Source: an uncultured Anaerotruncus sp.
GTDB lineage: Bacteria; Bacillota; Clostridia; Oscillospirales; CAG-272
Direction: 5' to 3'
Length of the DNA: 54,203 bases
NCBI GenBank assembly: GCA_905210995.1
Contig: CAJLZE010000004.1
Coordinates: 1 to 54,203 of the forward strand
The notes beneath the pieces are model-generated. The model worked only from the letters and a program-made list of their open reading frames with translations, was not told the DNA's origin and did no database searches. The position numbers and the translations under genes are program-made. Numbering within the stretch: position 1 is the first letter of the stretch; each line of letters opens with the position of its first letter. This document shows positions 28,131 to 36,406 of this stretch, piece after piece.

Positions 28131-28876
28131 GCACGCATGACGGGCACCGTGCGCGGCTGAAGGAACGCTTTCTCAATGAAGGACTTGATTCCTTCAGCAC
28201 GCACGAGGTCGTGGAGCTTATGCTGTTCTATGCGATCCCGCAGCGCGACGTAAACGAGACGGCGCATCTGCTCGTCGAGCGCTTCGGGTCGCTTGCCGGT
28301 ATCCTGGAGGCTGATATCGACGAGATAAAGGAAGTGGAGGGTGTGGGAGCGCACGCCGCAACGATGTTCAAGATGATCTGCGCGGTCACGCGGCGCTATG
28401 AGCTTGAACGCGGCAGCGCCGAGCTGCGCTACACTTCGATCGGACAGATAGGAAAATATCTTGTAAGTCTCTATATAGGGCTCACCGTAGAACGTGCGTA
28501 CATACTGCTTTTTGACAACAGCATGAAGCTGCTCGATGTTGTCAATGCCGGCGACGGTGTTGTCAATTCGGTGAATGTTGCGCCGAGATTTGTGATAGAG
28601 AAGGCGCTGAGGCGCAATGCGTCGGTCGTTGTTCTGGCGCACAATCACCCGAACGGCGTAGCAACGCCGTCACGTGAGGATATTGCGCTCACGATGCAGT
28701 TGCGACAGATACTCGACGTGTGCGGTATTACCCTGCTTGAGCATTTTATAGTCGCGGGCAAATTCTACAATGTTGTGCTCGGTCTCAACGACCGCAAGCT
28801 GAGCTCGCTGAACGCGACAGAGATAGACCTTGACAGGTTCTACCGTGATTTTTCTGATAATAACCCTCGGACGTGA
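28127..28876 (+). CDS. radC: RadC-family JAB/MPN-domain protein
   Basis: 249 residues: an N-terminal helix-hairpin-helix region (about 1-90; EVEGVGAHAATMFK) and a C-terminal JAMM metalloprotease-like domain. The zinc motif is HNHPNGVATPSRED (about 172-185), with an upstream Glu in FVIEKALRRNASVVVL. RadC is often annotated as DNA repair but its role is not established. The start was placed at 28127 because the ATG overlaps the guaB stop codon and the preceding frame runs antiphase inside guaB. Confidence 0.93.
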   Translation: MSTHDGHRARLKERFLNEGLDSFSTHEVVELMLFYAIPQRDVNETAHLLVERFGSLAGILEADIDEIKEVEGVGAHAATMFKMICAVTRRYELERGSAELRYTSIGQIGKYLVSLYIGLTVERAYILLFDNSMKLLDVVNAGDGVVNSVNVAPRFVIEKALRRNASVVVLAHNHPNGVATPSREDIALTMQLRQILDVCGITLLEHFIVAGKFYNVVLGLNDRKLSSLNATEIDLDRFYRDFSDNNPRT

Positions 28877-28882
28877 TGCTTT

Positions 28883-29491
28883 ATGACACTTATCATTGCC
28901 GATAATATCGATGACAGGCTTGATTTTCGCGGATATTTAAGAAAAAACGGAATACTTGCGGCGGCACCGCCGCCGTCAGACTTTGAGGCGGCAGTCATGT
29001 CGGGCAAAAGTGAGGTCATAATTTTCATTTGCCCCTTCAGACCGTCACTCGCGGCGGTCGCACCGCCCGACAAAATATGTATTGCCGTCGGCACGGGCGC
29101 ATCGTCAAACAATTCATATATGCTCGGGTTTGACGATCCGTTCGATCCGGAGCTGCTTGAATTTCTGAAGGATATAGAAGAAAAGGCTGTGCGGCAGCGG
29201 GTCGGTGAGCTTGTTCGCCGCGACGGAAAGCTTTACTGCGCGGGGTATGAGTTGAGGCTCACGCCCGCCGAGCGCGCTATTGTCGATCATCTTATGCTGC
29301 GCGGCGCGTCGGGCTGCTGCGATCTTGCCGCAGTCTGCCTTGACACGGTCTTTCCCGGCAGCGACAGCCGTGAACGCCGCAACATCGCCGCGCTCGTCTC
29401 GCGCATAAACAGCAAGGCGACGGATGTCAGCGGCAGAAGGCTGATCGTTTTCGAAAGCGGCAAATACGTGCTTTGCACATATGACGGATGA
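28883..29491 (+). CDS. Receiver-like/winged-helix protein, degenerate
   Basis: 202 residues. The first 85 resemble a response-regulator receiver fold (LIIADNIDDRLDFRGYLRKNG) but lack a clear phospho-Asp and conserved Lys; the corresponding segment reads VIIFICPF. The last 90 residues (YELRLTPAERAIVDHLMLRG...NIAALVSRINSKATDVSGRRLIVFESGKYVL) look like an OmpR-type winged helix with the recognition helix INSKA. No sensor kinase is nearby. It follows radC by 6 bases and probably belongs to the guaB-radC transcript. It may act as a phosphorylation-independent DNA-binding protein (inference). Confidence 0.6.
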   Translation: MTLIIADNIDDRLDFRGYLRKNGILAAAPPPSDFEAAVMSGKSEVIIFICPFRPSLAAVAPPDKICIAVGTGASSNNSYMLGFDDPFDPELLEFLKDIEEKAVRQRVGELVRRDGKLYCAGYELRLTPAERAIVDHLMLRGASGCCDLAAVCLDTVFPGSDSRERRNIAALVSRINSKATDVSGRRLIVFESGKYVLCTYDG

Positions 29492-29529
29492 TATTTGGAT
29501 ACCTCGGAGCGAAAAAATCAAAAAAGGGA

Positions 29530-29558
29530 TTGACAAGATCCGCTTTTCAGTATAAAAT
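29530..29558 (+). promoter_or_regulatory. Promoter for T-box-serS
   Basis: Consensus TTGACA (29530-29535) and TAAAAT (29553-29558) with a 17-base spacer, directly upstream of the T-box leader. Confidence 0.8.
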
Positions 29559-29564
29559 ATATAC

Positions 29565-29790
29565 ACTTGTAAAGGCAATGACGGAGAAAAAAGCTCAGTC
29601 GCCGGTCAGAGACGTGGGATCATGGCTGAAAGTCCCGCGGCGGCAGACAGGTCATATCCACTCCCGAGCTGCCCGCGAAGAGCGGAGCCGCGTGTCTGCG
29701 TTAAAGGACATTGAGTTAAAAACAAGGTGGCACCGTGTTTATTCACCCTTGGCGTATGCGTGACGTATGCCGGGGGTGTTTTTGTTTTCG
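29565..29790 (+). ncRNA. T-box riboswitch (tRNA-Ser responsive) upstream of serS
   Basis: A long leader with Stem I features (the GGCTGAAAGTCC apical region), a candidate specifier codon TCC (29657-29659) before ACTCCCGAGC, and the T-box core AAGGTGGCACCGTG (29724-29737). A terminator follows: CACCCTTGGCGTAT pairs with GTATGCCGGGGGTG (29744-29778) before TTTTTGTTTT. The UGGC of the T-box would pair with the GCCA 3' end of tRNA-Ser, whose discriminator base is G. UCC is a serine codon and the next gene is serS, so all three agree. Confidence 0.9.
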
Positions 29791-29828
29791 TGTGATCAAT
29801 TATTATAAATAAAAACGGAGGAAAGAAA

Positions 29829-31121
29829 ATGCTTGACATCAGATTTGTCAGGGAGAACCCCGACATTGTAAAGCAGAACATCAAAAACAAATTTCAGGAC
29901 GCAAAGCTCCCCCTCGTTGACGAGGTGATAGCGCTTGACGCCGAAAACCGCAGCACCATACAGGAGGCGAACGAGTTGCGCGCCGAAAAGAACCGCTGCT
30001 CAAAGCAGATAGGCGTTCTTATGGCTCACGGTCAGCGCGCCGAGGCTGAGGAGATGAAGAAAAAGGTCGCAGAGAGCGCCGCGCGTCTTGCCGAGCTTGA
30101 AAAGAAGGAGCCGGAGCTTGAGGCAAAGATAAGAAAAATCATGCTCGTGATCCCGAACATCATCGACCCCAGCGTGCCGATCGGTCCCGACGACACCCAT
30201 AACGTTGAGGTGCAGCGCTTCGGCGAGCCTGTTGTTCCCGATTTTGAGATACCCTATCACACCGATATAATGGAAAAGTTCAACGGTGTAGATATGGATG
30301 CTGCGGGGCGTGTTTCCGGCAACGGCTTTTACTATCTCATGGGCGATATCGCGCGTCTGCATTCCGCGGTGCTTGCATATGCCCGTGATTTCATGATAAA
30401 TAAGGGATTTACCTATTGCATACCGCCCTTTATGATCCACGGCAACGTCGTTGAGGGCGTTATGAGTCAGAACGACATGGATGCCATGATGTACAAGATC
30501 GAAGGTGAGGATCTTTACCTTATCGGTACCTCCGAGCATTCGATGATAGGCAAATTTATCGACCAGATCATCCCCGAGTCGAGCCTGCCGCAGACGCTCA
30601 CGAGCTACAGCCCCTGCTTCCGCAAGGAAAAGGGTGCGCACGGCATCGAGGAGCGCGGCGTTTACCGCATCCATCAGTTCGAAAAGCAGGAGATGATAGT
30701 CGTTTGCCGCCCTGAGGACAGCATGGCATGGTACGAAAAGATGTGGCGCTTCTCGGTAGAGCTTTTCCGCTCGATGGAGATACCGGTGCGTCAGCTTGAG
30801 TGCTGCTCGGGCGACCTTGCCGATCTCAAGGTCAAGTCCTGCGATATCGAGGCGTGGTCGCCACGTCAGCAGAAATATTTTGAGGTCTGCTCCTGCTCCA
30901 ACCTCGGCGATGCACAGGCGCGCCGCCTCAGAATGCGCGTCAAGGGCGCCGACGGCAAAATGTATCTGCCGCACACCCTCAACAACACCGTTGTTGCACC
31001 GCCGCGTATGCTCATTGCATTCCTTGAGAATCATCTCTGCGCAGACGGCAGTGTGACCATCCCCGAGGTGCTGCGTCCCTATATGGGCGGCACCGAGGTG
31101 CTCGTGCCGAAGAAGAAGTAA
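29829..31121 (+). CDS. serS: Seryl-tRNA synthetase (divergent motif 2/3)
   Basis: Charges tRNA-Ser. The 430-residue class II synthetase has the N-terminal tRNA-binding coiled coil (about 30-100; NELRAEKNRCSKQI...AARLAELEKKEPEL) and a catalytic domain with motif 2 SPCFRKEKGAHGIEERGVYR (about 258-277) and motif 3 HTLNNTVVAPPRMLIAFLEN (about 379-398). Motif 3 differs from the common bacterial LNGSGLAVGRTL and is nearer to the LN(A/S)T.. form of eukaryotic enzymes. It is controlled by the T-box leader and ends before a 20-bp terminator hairpin. Confidence 0.96.
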   Translation: MLDIRFVRENPDIVKQNIKNKFQDAKLPLVDEVIALDAENRSTIQEANELRAEKNRCSKQIGVLMAHGQRAEAEEMKKKVAESAARLAELEKKEPELEAKIRKIMLVIPNIIDPSVPIGPDDTHNVEVQRFGEPVVPDFEIPYHTDIMEKFNGVDMDAAGRVSGNGFYYLMGDIARLHSAVLAYARDFMINKGFTYCIPPFMIHGNVVEGVMSQNDMDAMMYKIEGEDLYLIGTSEHSMIGKFIDQIIPESSLPQTLTSYSPCFRKEKGAHGIEERGVYRIHQFEKQEMIVVCRPEDSMAWYEKMWRFSVELFRSMEIPVRQLECCSGDLADLKVKSCDIEAWSPRQQKYFEVCSCSNLGDAQARRLRMRVKGADGKMYLPHTLNNTVVAPPRMLIAFLENHLCADGSVTIPEVLRPYMGGTEVLVPKKK

Positions 31122-31127
31122 TTTTGA

Positions 31128-31170
31128 ATACAAAACAGGCTGTCCCGATTCGGGACAGCCTGTTTTGTAT
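31128..31170. terminator. Bidirectional terminator, perfect 20-bp stem
   Basis: A 20-bp perfect inverted repeat with an ATT loop (arms 31128-31147 and 31151-31170, core CAGGCTGTCCCG/CGGGACAGCCTG). It is A-rich on one side and T-rich on the other, so it can serve both serS and the convergent SPFH gene. Confidence 0.9.
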
Positions 31171-31175
31171 TTGAT

Positions 31176-32282
31176 TCAGTTTCTGTGACCGCGAAGTATC
31201 TCGGTGAGCTGCGTGAGCAGGTCGCCGCCGCCCGTGACGTTGATGCTGCCGACATTGCGGCATATCTTTTCGACATATTCAAGCTCCTTGAGCTTGTAGA
31301 GCGTCTTGTTTTCCTCCATGAGCTTTGCGGTGTTGAGCAGCGAGCGGGTCGAGGCTACCTCCTCGCGGCGCGTGATGACGTTCGCCTGCGCCTGTTTTTC
31401 GGCTGTAAGCACCGAATTCATGATGTCGCGTATCTCGCCGGGAAGGATGATGTCCTTTACATCGGCAGCCTTTATGTCGATGTAAAGCTCCCGAGCCTTT
31501 GCCGTGAGGTCGGCGAGCACCGTGCGCCCCATTTCTTTTTTGTTCTCAAGTATCTCGTCGAGCGTGTGCGCGCCGATATACTCACGCAGCGAAAGCTGTG
31601 CTGCCGTGTAGAGCTGACTCTCGTAATTGTCGATCTCGGTGTCGATCTTTACGAAATCGGTGATGCGGTAGCTGCATACGAAATTCACGCGGATCGTCAC
31701 CTTGTCGCGCGTCAGCATTTCCTGACCGGAAATATCGCATTGCATAAGACGTGTATCAACAAGCTCGGTGCAGACATTCGTCTCGGTGTTCCAGAAGAAA
31801 TACCTGCCCGCGTCCAGCACAGAGTGGAGCTTGCCGTTGAAATAAATGCGCGCCTTTTGGTATTCGTATACATTTATCTCGGTATAGCTGTCCTCGGGCA
31901 TCGATTCGAAAACATAAGGAGGAATATCGTCCGGCACCTCGGGGGAGGAGGTATCGACGGTTCTGAATTCATGTTTTCCGACAGCGTTGAAAAACGCGTG
32001 CTTTCCGGCGGTCAGCGCACCTATGTAGTTGCCGTCCACATAATGGAGGGCGACAGTGCGGTCACCGACCTCGACAACGGTAACGAGTTCGGCTCCCTCG
32101 GCGTTTTTGAGCGCCTCAGCGGTGCATCCGGACGACGCTATCAGGTCGCAGCGGGCGGGGAAGGAGGTGTATCGCCGTCCGCCGAGCGTCGAATACCTGC
32201 CGGGGCCGCGAACTGCCGCAAGCTTGCCCTTTTTGTACATCAGGGCGCATTCGGATTCATTTACCGTAAAAAATAATGCCAT
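31176..32282 (-). CDS. SPFH-domain (slipin/prohibitin-like) protein
   Basis: 368 residues of the stomatin/prohibitin/flotillin class. The SPFH core spans about residues 125-300: ARIYFNGKLHSVLDAGRYFFWN, QEMLTRDKVTIRVNFVCSYRI and LREYIGAHTLDEIL. A charged C-terminal helix follows (AEKQAQANVITRREEVASTRSLLNTAK). Unlike typical slipins it has no N-terminal transmembrane hairpin; instead about 120 residues of predicted strand-rich sequence precede the core. These proteins form membrane-associated oligomers, often partnered with NfeD proteases, but none is adjacent here. The start ATG follows GAGAGG. Confidence 0.85.
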   Translation of the reverse strand: MALFFTVNESECALMYKKGKLAAVRGPGRYSTLGGRRYTSFPARCDLIASSGCTAEALKNAEGAELVTVVEVGDRTVALHYVDGNYIGALTAGKHAFFNAVGKHEFRTVDTSSPEVPDDIPPYVFESMPEDSYTEINVYEYQKARIYFNGKLHSVLDAGRYFFWNTETNVCTELVDTRLMQCDISGQEMLTRDKVTIRVNFVCSYRITDFVKIDTEIDNYESQLYTAAQLSLREYIGAHTLDEILENKKEMGRTVLADLTAKARELYIDIKAADVKDIILPGEIRDIMNSVLTAEKQAQANVITRREEVASTRSLLNTAKLMEENKTLYKLKELEYVEKICRNVGSINVTGGGDLLTQLTEILRGHRN

Positions 32283-32882
32283 TGTAATGCCTCTCTTTCA
32301 TTGACAGTGAGGAGCCGGGGCGGCTGCCCGCATGGGCGGCGCGGCGCTTCGGTTCAGCGCGCGCTGACTTTGAGCGGAGCGCGTGGAGACTTTGCATCCC
32401 TTAGCTCGGCTCGCGTGAGCGCGTGCGGTATCCCCGAGGCGGCAAGGCGCGGCTCATGCTGCCATGGGGCAGGACAAACCGCCGCGTATCCTCTTTGATA
32501 ATTTTGATTCTGCTGAATCTGTTCACCACATAAACACTTGAAAGGTGTTTCACGGATTCGAACCGCTCGAAAGGAGCATCGCCTTGCCGCCGGTATGGCA
32601 GCCGACGTGACCCTTCTTTAACCATGCACATTCTCTGCCGCGGGACGCGCTGCGGAGAAGCTCCCGCGCGCCGCTGTGCTCCGCTTTCGCGGCAAACACA
32701 ATGACATCCGAACATGCAGATATAGTATACAGCCGATATATGAACTGCGTGTGAACGCATGCGATGCGGTATGGGGCAAAATAAACGCATACAATGTGAT
32801 ACAGAGCAAAATATGAAGGCGGGTATTGACTTTTTTTCGATATTACGTTACAATTAATGTAATAACAGCAAAGGAGACGGTT
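32283..32882. other. 600-base intergenic region, structured, no recognised gene
   Basis: No convincing coding sequence on either strand. It contains a 12-bp perfect inverted repeat (GGCGGCAAGGCG 32438-32449 and CGCCTTGCCGCC 32580-32591). An 8-bp pair GCTGCCAT (32458-32465)/ATGGCAGC (32595-32602) crosses the first. Small hairpins lie at about 32532-32550 (AAACACTT/AGGTGTTT) and 32565-32577 (GCTC/GAGC). The last 60 bases hold the promoter of the next gene. It could be a structured RNA, a decayed mobile element or the long leader of the SPFH gene. Confidence 0.45.
32826..32863 (+). promoter_or_regulatory. Promoter with overlapping operator-like palindrome
   Basis: TTGACT (32826-32831) and TACAAT (32849-32854) with a 17-base spacer. 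A near-perfect palindrome, ATTACGTTA (32842-32850) with TAATGTAAT (32855-32863), straddles the -10 element, where a repressor would block transcription. Confidence 0.65.
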
Positions 32883-34031
32883 ATGGCAGTATTTGATAAG
32901 CTGATCTCGGGGCTTGAGTCGGACGGCAGCTCATTTGCCGAAAAAGGCCGCATTCTGGGCTATGCCGCAAATGTGCTCGATGATATCGGTGACCGCCTTG
33001 CCGACGACGATCGCACGGCGCTTGCGGATTTTGCGTTCAGAGAGGCGGACGGCATTCAGCGTGACCTTTCCTCAGCGGCGGATTACAGGGAAAAGGATGC
33101 GGTGCTCAATTATTTTGAAAGTCTTATGACGGTAGTTCAGAAACTTTATCCGGTAGCTTCAAATATACCGGAGGCAGAGCTTGAAAAAATGAAGACGCTC
33201 GCCGACATTGCCGAGCGCGAGAGATATCTTGAATGTGCCGTTGAAGAGATGTTCGGCAAGGGGACGATAGAAAAGGCTGATGTCGAAGCGGTCGTTGATG
33301 TTGCCGAGGGGATAACCGACGAGTTTCAGCGCGGTCAGCTCTATGCGGGGATAGATCATTTCAAGGGGAAAATCGGAAATATGAGCGACGGCGCGGTGCG
33401 CGCTATTGGCGAGTATATGGCATCGGAAATAAAAAGATACACCGAGGTAGCGGCGCTCGGCAGCGATGCGGAGGCGGCGCTCGAATATGCCGTAGATGTA
33501 TCGAGATATTTTCCCGTGCGCGACACTGCGGATGCGCTTTACGGCGCACTGCGTCTCGGACGCAGCAACGTGAGCTATTATGCCGTTGCATCGCTGCTTG
33601 AACTCGGAAGGGACGTTCCCGCAGACGCCGTGGATATGCTGGCGCACGACCTCGTTTATGCCGAAATGACATACGGAACGCTTAAGGATCACGGCGCCGC
33701 AAAAATGTTTCCCGAAGAGTGCACGGCTCCCGAATATCTTGCCGAGAGCGATATGGTGCATTGGCTGACATATCCCACCGAGCTCGGCGAGCAGCCTGAT
33801 GCGATAGAATATCTAGGCAAGGTGACGTATCTGTTCAAAAAGGACGTGTATTATATTTTCAGATTCCGCTCGGACAGCAAAAATCTCGATGACGAGCTGC
33901 GCGGGCAGTGGCTTATCGGGTGGTCCGACTGTGGAGGTGGGACCTTCAGCAACTTTGACAGGTATGATCTTTACGCCGGGGCTACGCCGAAGAAGACACT
34001 GAAAAACATAAAGAAAAAGCTGCTCGGATAA
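32883..34031 (+). CDS. Unknown protein, helical N-terminal region and compact C-terminal domain
   Basis: 382 residues, no signal peptide or membrane segment, not recognised. About 1-270 is predicted almost wholly helical and acidic, with repeated helix-turn-helix units that could form a solenoid (for example YREKDAVLNYFESLM, ERERYLECAVEEMFG, ADALYGALRLGRSN). About 280-382 is richer in strands and aromatics (MVHWLTYPTELGEQ, YYIFRFRSDSKN, GQWLIGWSDCGGG) and ends with a basic helix. Start ATG at 32883 follows AAAGGAG. It is monocistronic with a promoter overlapped by a palindrome, and a terminator lies 30 bases after the stop. Confidence 0.75.
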   Translation: MAVFDKLISGLESDGSSFAEKGRILGYAANVLDDIGDRLADDDRTALADFAFREADGIQRDLSSAADYREKDAVLNYFESLMTVVQKLYPVASNIPEAELEKMKTLADIAERERYLECAVEEMFGKGTIEKADVEAVVDVAEGITDEFQRGQLYAGIDHFKGKIGNMSDGAVRAIGEYMASEIKRYTEVAALGSDAEAALEYAVDVSRYFPVRDTADALYGALRLGRSNVSYYAVASLLELGRDVPADAVDMLAHDLVYAEMTYGTLKDHGAAKMFPEECTAPEYLAESDMVHWLTYPTELGEQPDAIEYLGKVTYLFKKDVYYIFRFRSDSKNLDDELRGQWLIGWSDCGGGTFSNFDRYDLYAGATPKKTLKNIKKKLLG

Positions 34032-34060
34032 ATTTATCCGACAGCCTTCATGAAAGCCCA

Positions 34061-34087
34061 AAAGGCGGTCAACGACCGCCTTTTTGT
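34061..34087. terminator. Bidirectional terminator
   Basis: AAAGGCGGTC pairs with GACCGCCTTT around an AAC loop, with further T on the plus side. It lies between two convergent genes. Confidence 0.85.
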
Positions 34088-34473
34088 TATTTGTGTTGGC
34101 AGGGGTGATCGAAAAAGCCCTTCAGACCGACCTTCAGCTTTCCGTCTTCATCCGCGCGGAAGCCGATAGCGCCGACAAGTGTTTTATCGCGCAGCGGAGC
34201 CTCATAATACGCGGTCTCGGCGCCGCAAAGCTCCATAAAATTCAGCGCGGCGCGTCCCATGACGAACATCGGTTGAAGATCCTCGTTGCCGGGGAGGGAA
34301 TCGAGCGTCAGCATATGCCCGCCGTCGGGGTCGACCGTAAACTGGCACATACCGACGAATTCACCTTCCGAATCGGCACGGTAGGCAAGGGCATCCGGAA
34401 TGTATTCCGCACCGACGCGTGCCGCAAGCGCCTCCTGCTCGGTCTTTGACTGGATCGGAACGACTACAAACAT
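34087..34473 (-). CDS. Small unknown protein, possibly GNAT-like
   Basis: 128 residues, cytoplasmic. The order of segments (ADSEGEFVGMCQFTVDPDGGHMLTL, then a helix QPMFVMGRAALNFMELCG, then TAYYEA and IGFRADEDGKLKVGLKGFFDH) recalls an N-acetyltransferase fold. However, the acetyl-CoA-binding Gly motif is not evident, so the assignment is weak. AAGGAGG lies 5 bases before the ATG. It is the last gene of the long minus-strand block, 10 bases after rluB. Confidence 0.65.
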   Translation of the reverse strand: MFVVVPIQSKTEQEALAARVGAEYIPDALAYRADSEGEFVGMCQFTVDPDGGHMLTLDSLPGNEDLQPMFVMGRAALNFMELCGAETAYYEAPLRDKTLVGAIGFRADEDGKLKVGLKGFFDHPCQHK

Positions 34474-34483
34474 TGCCGCCTCC

Positions 34484-35212
34484 TTATTTTACCGCCCGTT
34501 TGAGGTTTATTACCTCCTGCGGGTCGAGATAACGCCACTGACCGCATTTCAGCCCGTGCAGCGTCAGGTTGCCTATCGCGGTGCGCTTGAGCCTTACAAC
34601 GTCAATGCGCGCGATGTCGCACATCTTGCGTATCTGACGGTTCCTGCCCTCGTAGAGCGTCATTTCAAGCGTTGCGCCGTCGGGGTAAAGCTCAAGGACA
34701 GCCACTTTGACCGGGCGTATCTTTTTGCCGTCGATCGTTAGCGGCGACGAGAGCAGCTCAAGCGTCCGGTCGGTGATCTCGCCGCGCACGCGGACGTGAT
34801 ATATCTTCGGCACGTGACAGCGCGGGTGCGTCATCATGTTGGCAAATTCACCGTCGTCGGTGAGCAGCAGCAGTCCTTCGGATGCCATATCGAGTCTGCC
34901 GACGGGATAAACACGGCTGCCCGCCTCAGACACAAGGTCCGTCACCTGTCTGCGTCCTTTTTCGTCGGCAAGGGTGCAGACGTATCCGCGCGGTTTATAG
35001 AGCATTATATATTTGCGCTCGCGCGATCTCTCGGGTGTTCTTATGCGCTCGCCCTTCCATGCCACGACGTCGGACGACGGATCTACCTTGTCGCCGAGCG
35101 ACACCGGTCTGCCGTTCACCGTAACGTGTCCCGCGGCTATCTCTGCCTCGGCTGCGCGGCGGGAAAGCACTCCGCAGTCGGAAAAATATTTCTGGATCCT
35201 TATCTTTTCCAT
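34484..35212 (-). CDS. rluB: 16S/23S rRNA pseudouridine synthase, RsuA/RluB family
   Basis: 242 residues. An N-terminal S4 RNA-binding domain (about 1-60; RIQKYFSDCGVLSRRAAEAEIAAG) is followed by the catalytic domain with the family motif VGRLDMASEGLLLLTDDG (catalytic Asp at about 103) and EGRNRQIRKMCDIA. It isomerises a specific uridine in rRNA; RluB versus RsuA specificity is not certain. It lies 17 bases after the D,D-carboxypeptidase gene in the same orientation as the scpAB cluster, an arrangement common in Firmicutes. Confidence 0.92.
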   Translation of the reverse strand: MEKIRIQKYFSDCGVLSRRAAEAEIAAGHVTVNGRPVSLGDKVDPSSDVVAWKGERIRTPERSRERKYIMLYKPRGYVCTLADEKGRRQVTDLVSEAGSRVYPVGRLDMASEGLLLLTDDGEFANMMTHPRCHVPKIYHVRVRGEITDRTLELLSSPLTIDGKKIRPVKVAVLELYPDGATLEMTLYEGRNRQIRKMCDIARIDVVRLKRTAIGNLTLHGLKCGQWRYLDPQEVINLKRAVK

Positions 35213-35229
35213 ATATCTTTAGTCTTTTC

Positions 35230-36402
35230 TTATATTTTCAGCCCGAAAAGCGATAAAAACCATCGCCAAAGGCTGAATTTTTTGTTTTTCACCGCAGCTG
35301 CGTCGTATTCGGCGCATACATCGGTCGAGGCTATCTCGGTCCCGTCGCACATCCATCTGACTCTGCCGAGCGCATCTCCGCGGCTGACCGGAGCAACGGC
35401 GATGTCCGACAACTCGTTTTCAGCCGTTATCTCACCGTGAGAGCGGGGAAGCGTGACGCGCACCGCCGAGGTGTTTGCCGCAAGAACGGTCCCCTGTTCG
35501 CCGCCCGATACCGAAACGGCATATTCGAGCTCATTGGCGTCGGCAAGAACGATGTTTTCAAAGCCGGCAAAGCCGTAGTCGAGCAGGCATTCGTGATCCT
35601 TCCAGTCGTCGGGTGCCGACAGTGTGACCGCAACAAGTCGCAGCCCGTCACGCTCGGCTGCCGAAACAAGGCATCTGCCGCTTTTTTTGGTGAAGCCCGT
35701 TTTGCCGCCTATCGCACCCGGATATGAGCGCAGCAGGCGGTTGTGGTTGATGAGCAGCCGCGCGCCGCTTTCGTCGCCCAGCGGCATTGACGAGCGGTAG
35801 GTCCCGGCTATTTTGCGCAGCTCGGGATTTTTGAGTGCCTCCGATGCGATGAGGGCAAGATCGTATGCCGAGGTGAAGTGCTCGGGTGCGTCAAGCCCGT
35901 GAGGGTTCACAAAATGCGTGTCGCCGAGCCCCATGTCGGCTGCGCGGCGGTTCATAAGCTCCGCAAACGCTTCGACCGATCCCGCGACCGCTATTGCTAT
36001 CGCCGTCGCGGCGTCATTGGCGGATTCAAGCATCATGGCGTAAAGCAGCGCTTCAAGCGTTTGCTTTTCGCCCTCGCGGAGATAGACGGACGAGCCTTCG
36101 ACTCCCACCGCCGCTGCCGGGATCTGTATGGCGGTCGTGAGCGGCAGCGATTCGATGGCAACGAGCGCCGTCATTATCTTTGTCGTGCTTGCCATGGGCA
36201 TACGCGCATGTGCGTTTTTCTCCCACAGCACGCCCGCGCCGCCCTCACTCGCATCATAAAGCACCGCACCTCGGGCCGAGACCGAAGGGAGGCGTGCTGT
36301 TGCCGCGGGAGTCGCGGCAGAGGGGAGCGCAAAAGTCAGAAATGCAAGCAGCACGCAGGCAAGGCGCGCCGCATTGTGCCGTATCGTAGCTTTTCTTTGC
36401 AT
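35230..36402 (-). CDS. D-alanyl-D-alanine carboxypeptidase (DacF-like), second copy
   Basis: 390-residue exported S11 peptidase. The signal peptide is about 1-35 (ending PSAATPA). Active-site motifs are SxxK in MASTTKIMT (about 71), SxN in ESANDAA (about 129) and KTG in GGKTGFTKK (about 235). A C-terminal PBP5-like beta domain and an amphipathic tail (FSLWRWFLSLFGLKI) fit membrane association. It follows gerW in the segregation/sporulation block, as dacF does near scpAB in other Firmicutes. Its GGAG ribosome site is inside a 23-bp perfect hairpin. Confidence 0.94.
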   Translation of the reverse strand: MQRKATIRHNAARLACVLLAFLTFALPSAATPAATARLPSVSARGAVLYDASEGGAGVLWEKNAHARMPMASTTKIMTALVAIESLPLTTAIQIPAAAVGVEGSSVYLREGEKQTLEALLYAMMLESANDAATAIAIAVAGSVEAFAELMNRRAADMGLGDTHFVNPHGLDAPEHFTSAYDLALIASEALKNPELRKIAGTYRSSMPLGDESGARLLINHNRLLRSYPGAIGGKTGFTKKSGRCLVSAAERDGLRLVAVTLSAPDDWKDHECLLDYGFAGFENIVLADANELEYAVSVSGGEQGTVLAANTSAVRVTLPRSHGEITAENELSDIAVAPVSRGDALGRVRWMCDGTEIASTDVCAEYDAAAVKNKKFSLWRWFLSLFGLKI

Positions 36403-36406
36403 GATC

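Noticed and set aside
32555..32585. tRNA-like T-loop sequence GGTTCGAATCC on the minus strand
   Set aside because: The flanking T-stem has mismatches and no acceptor, D or anticodon arm can be folded around it.
32401..32790. 129-residue minus-strand open frame in the intergenic region
   Set aside because: No ribosome site, Arg-rich low-quality composition, and it crosses several inverted repeats; judged non-coding.
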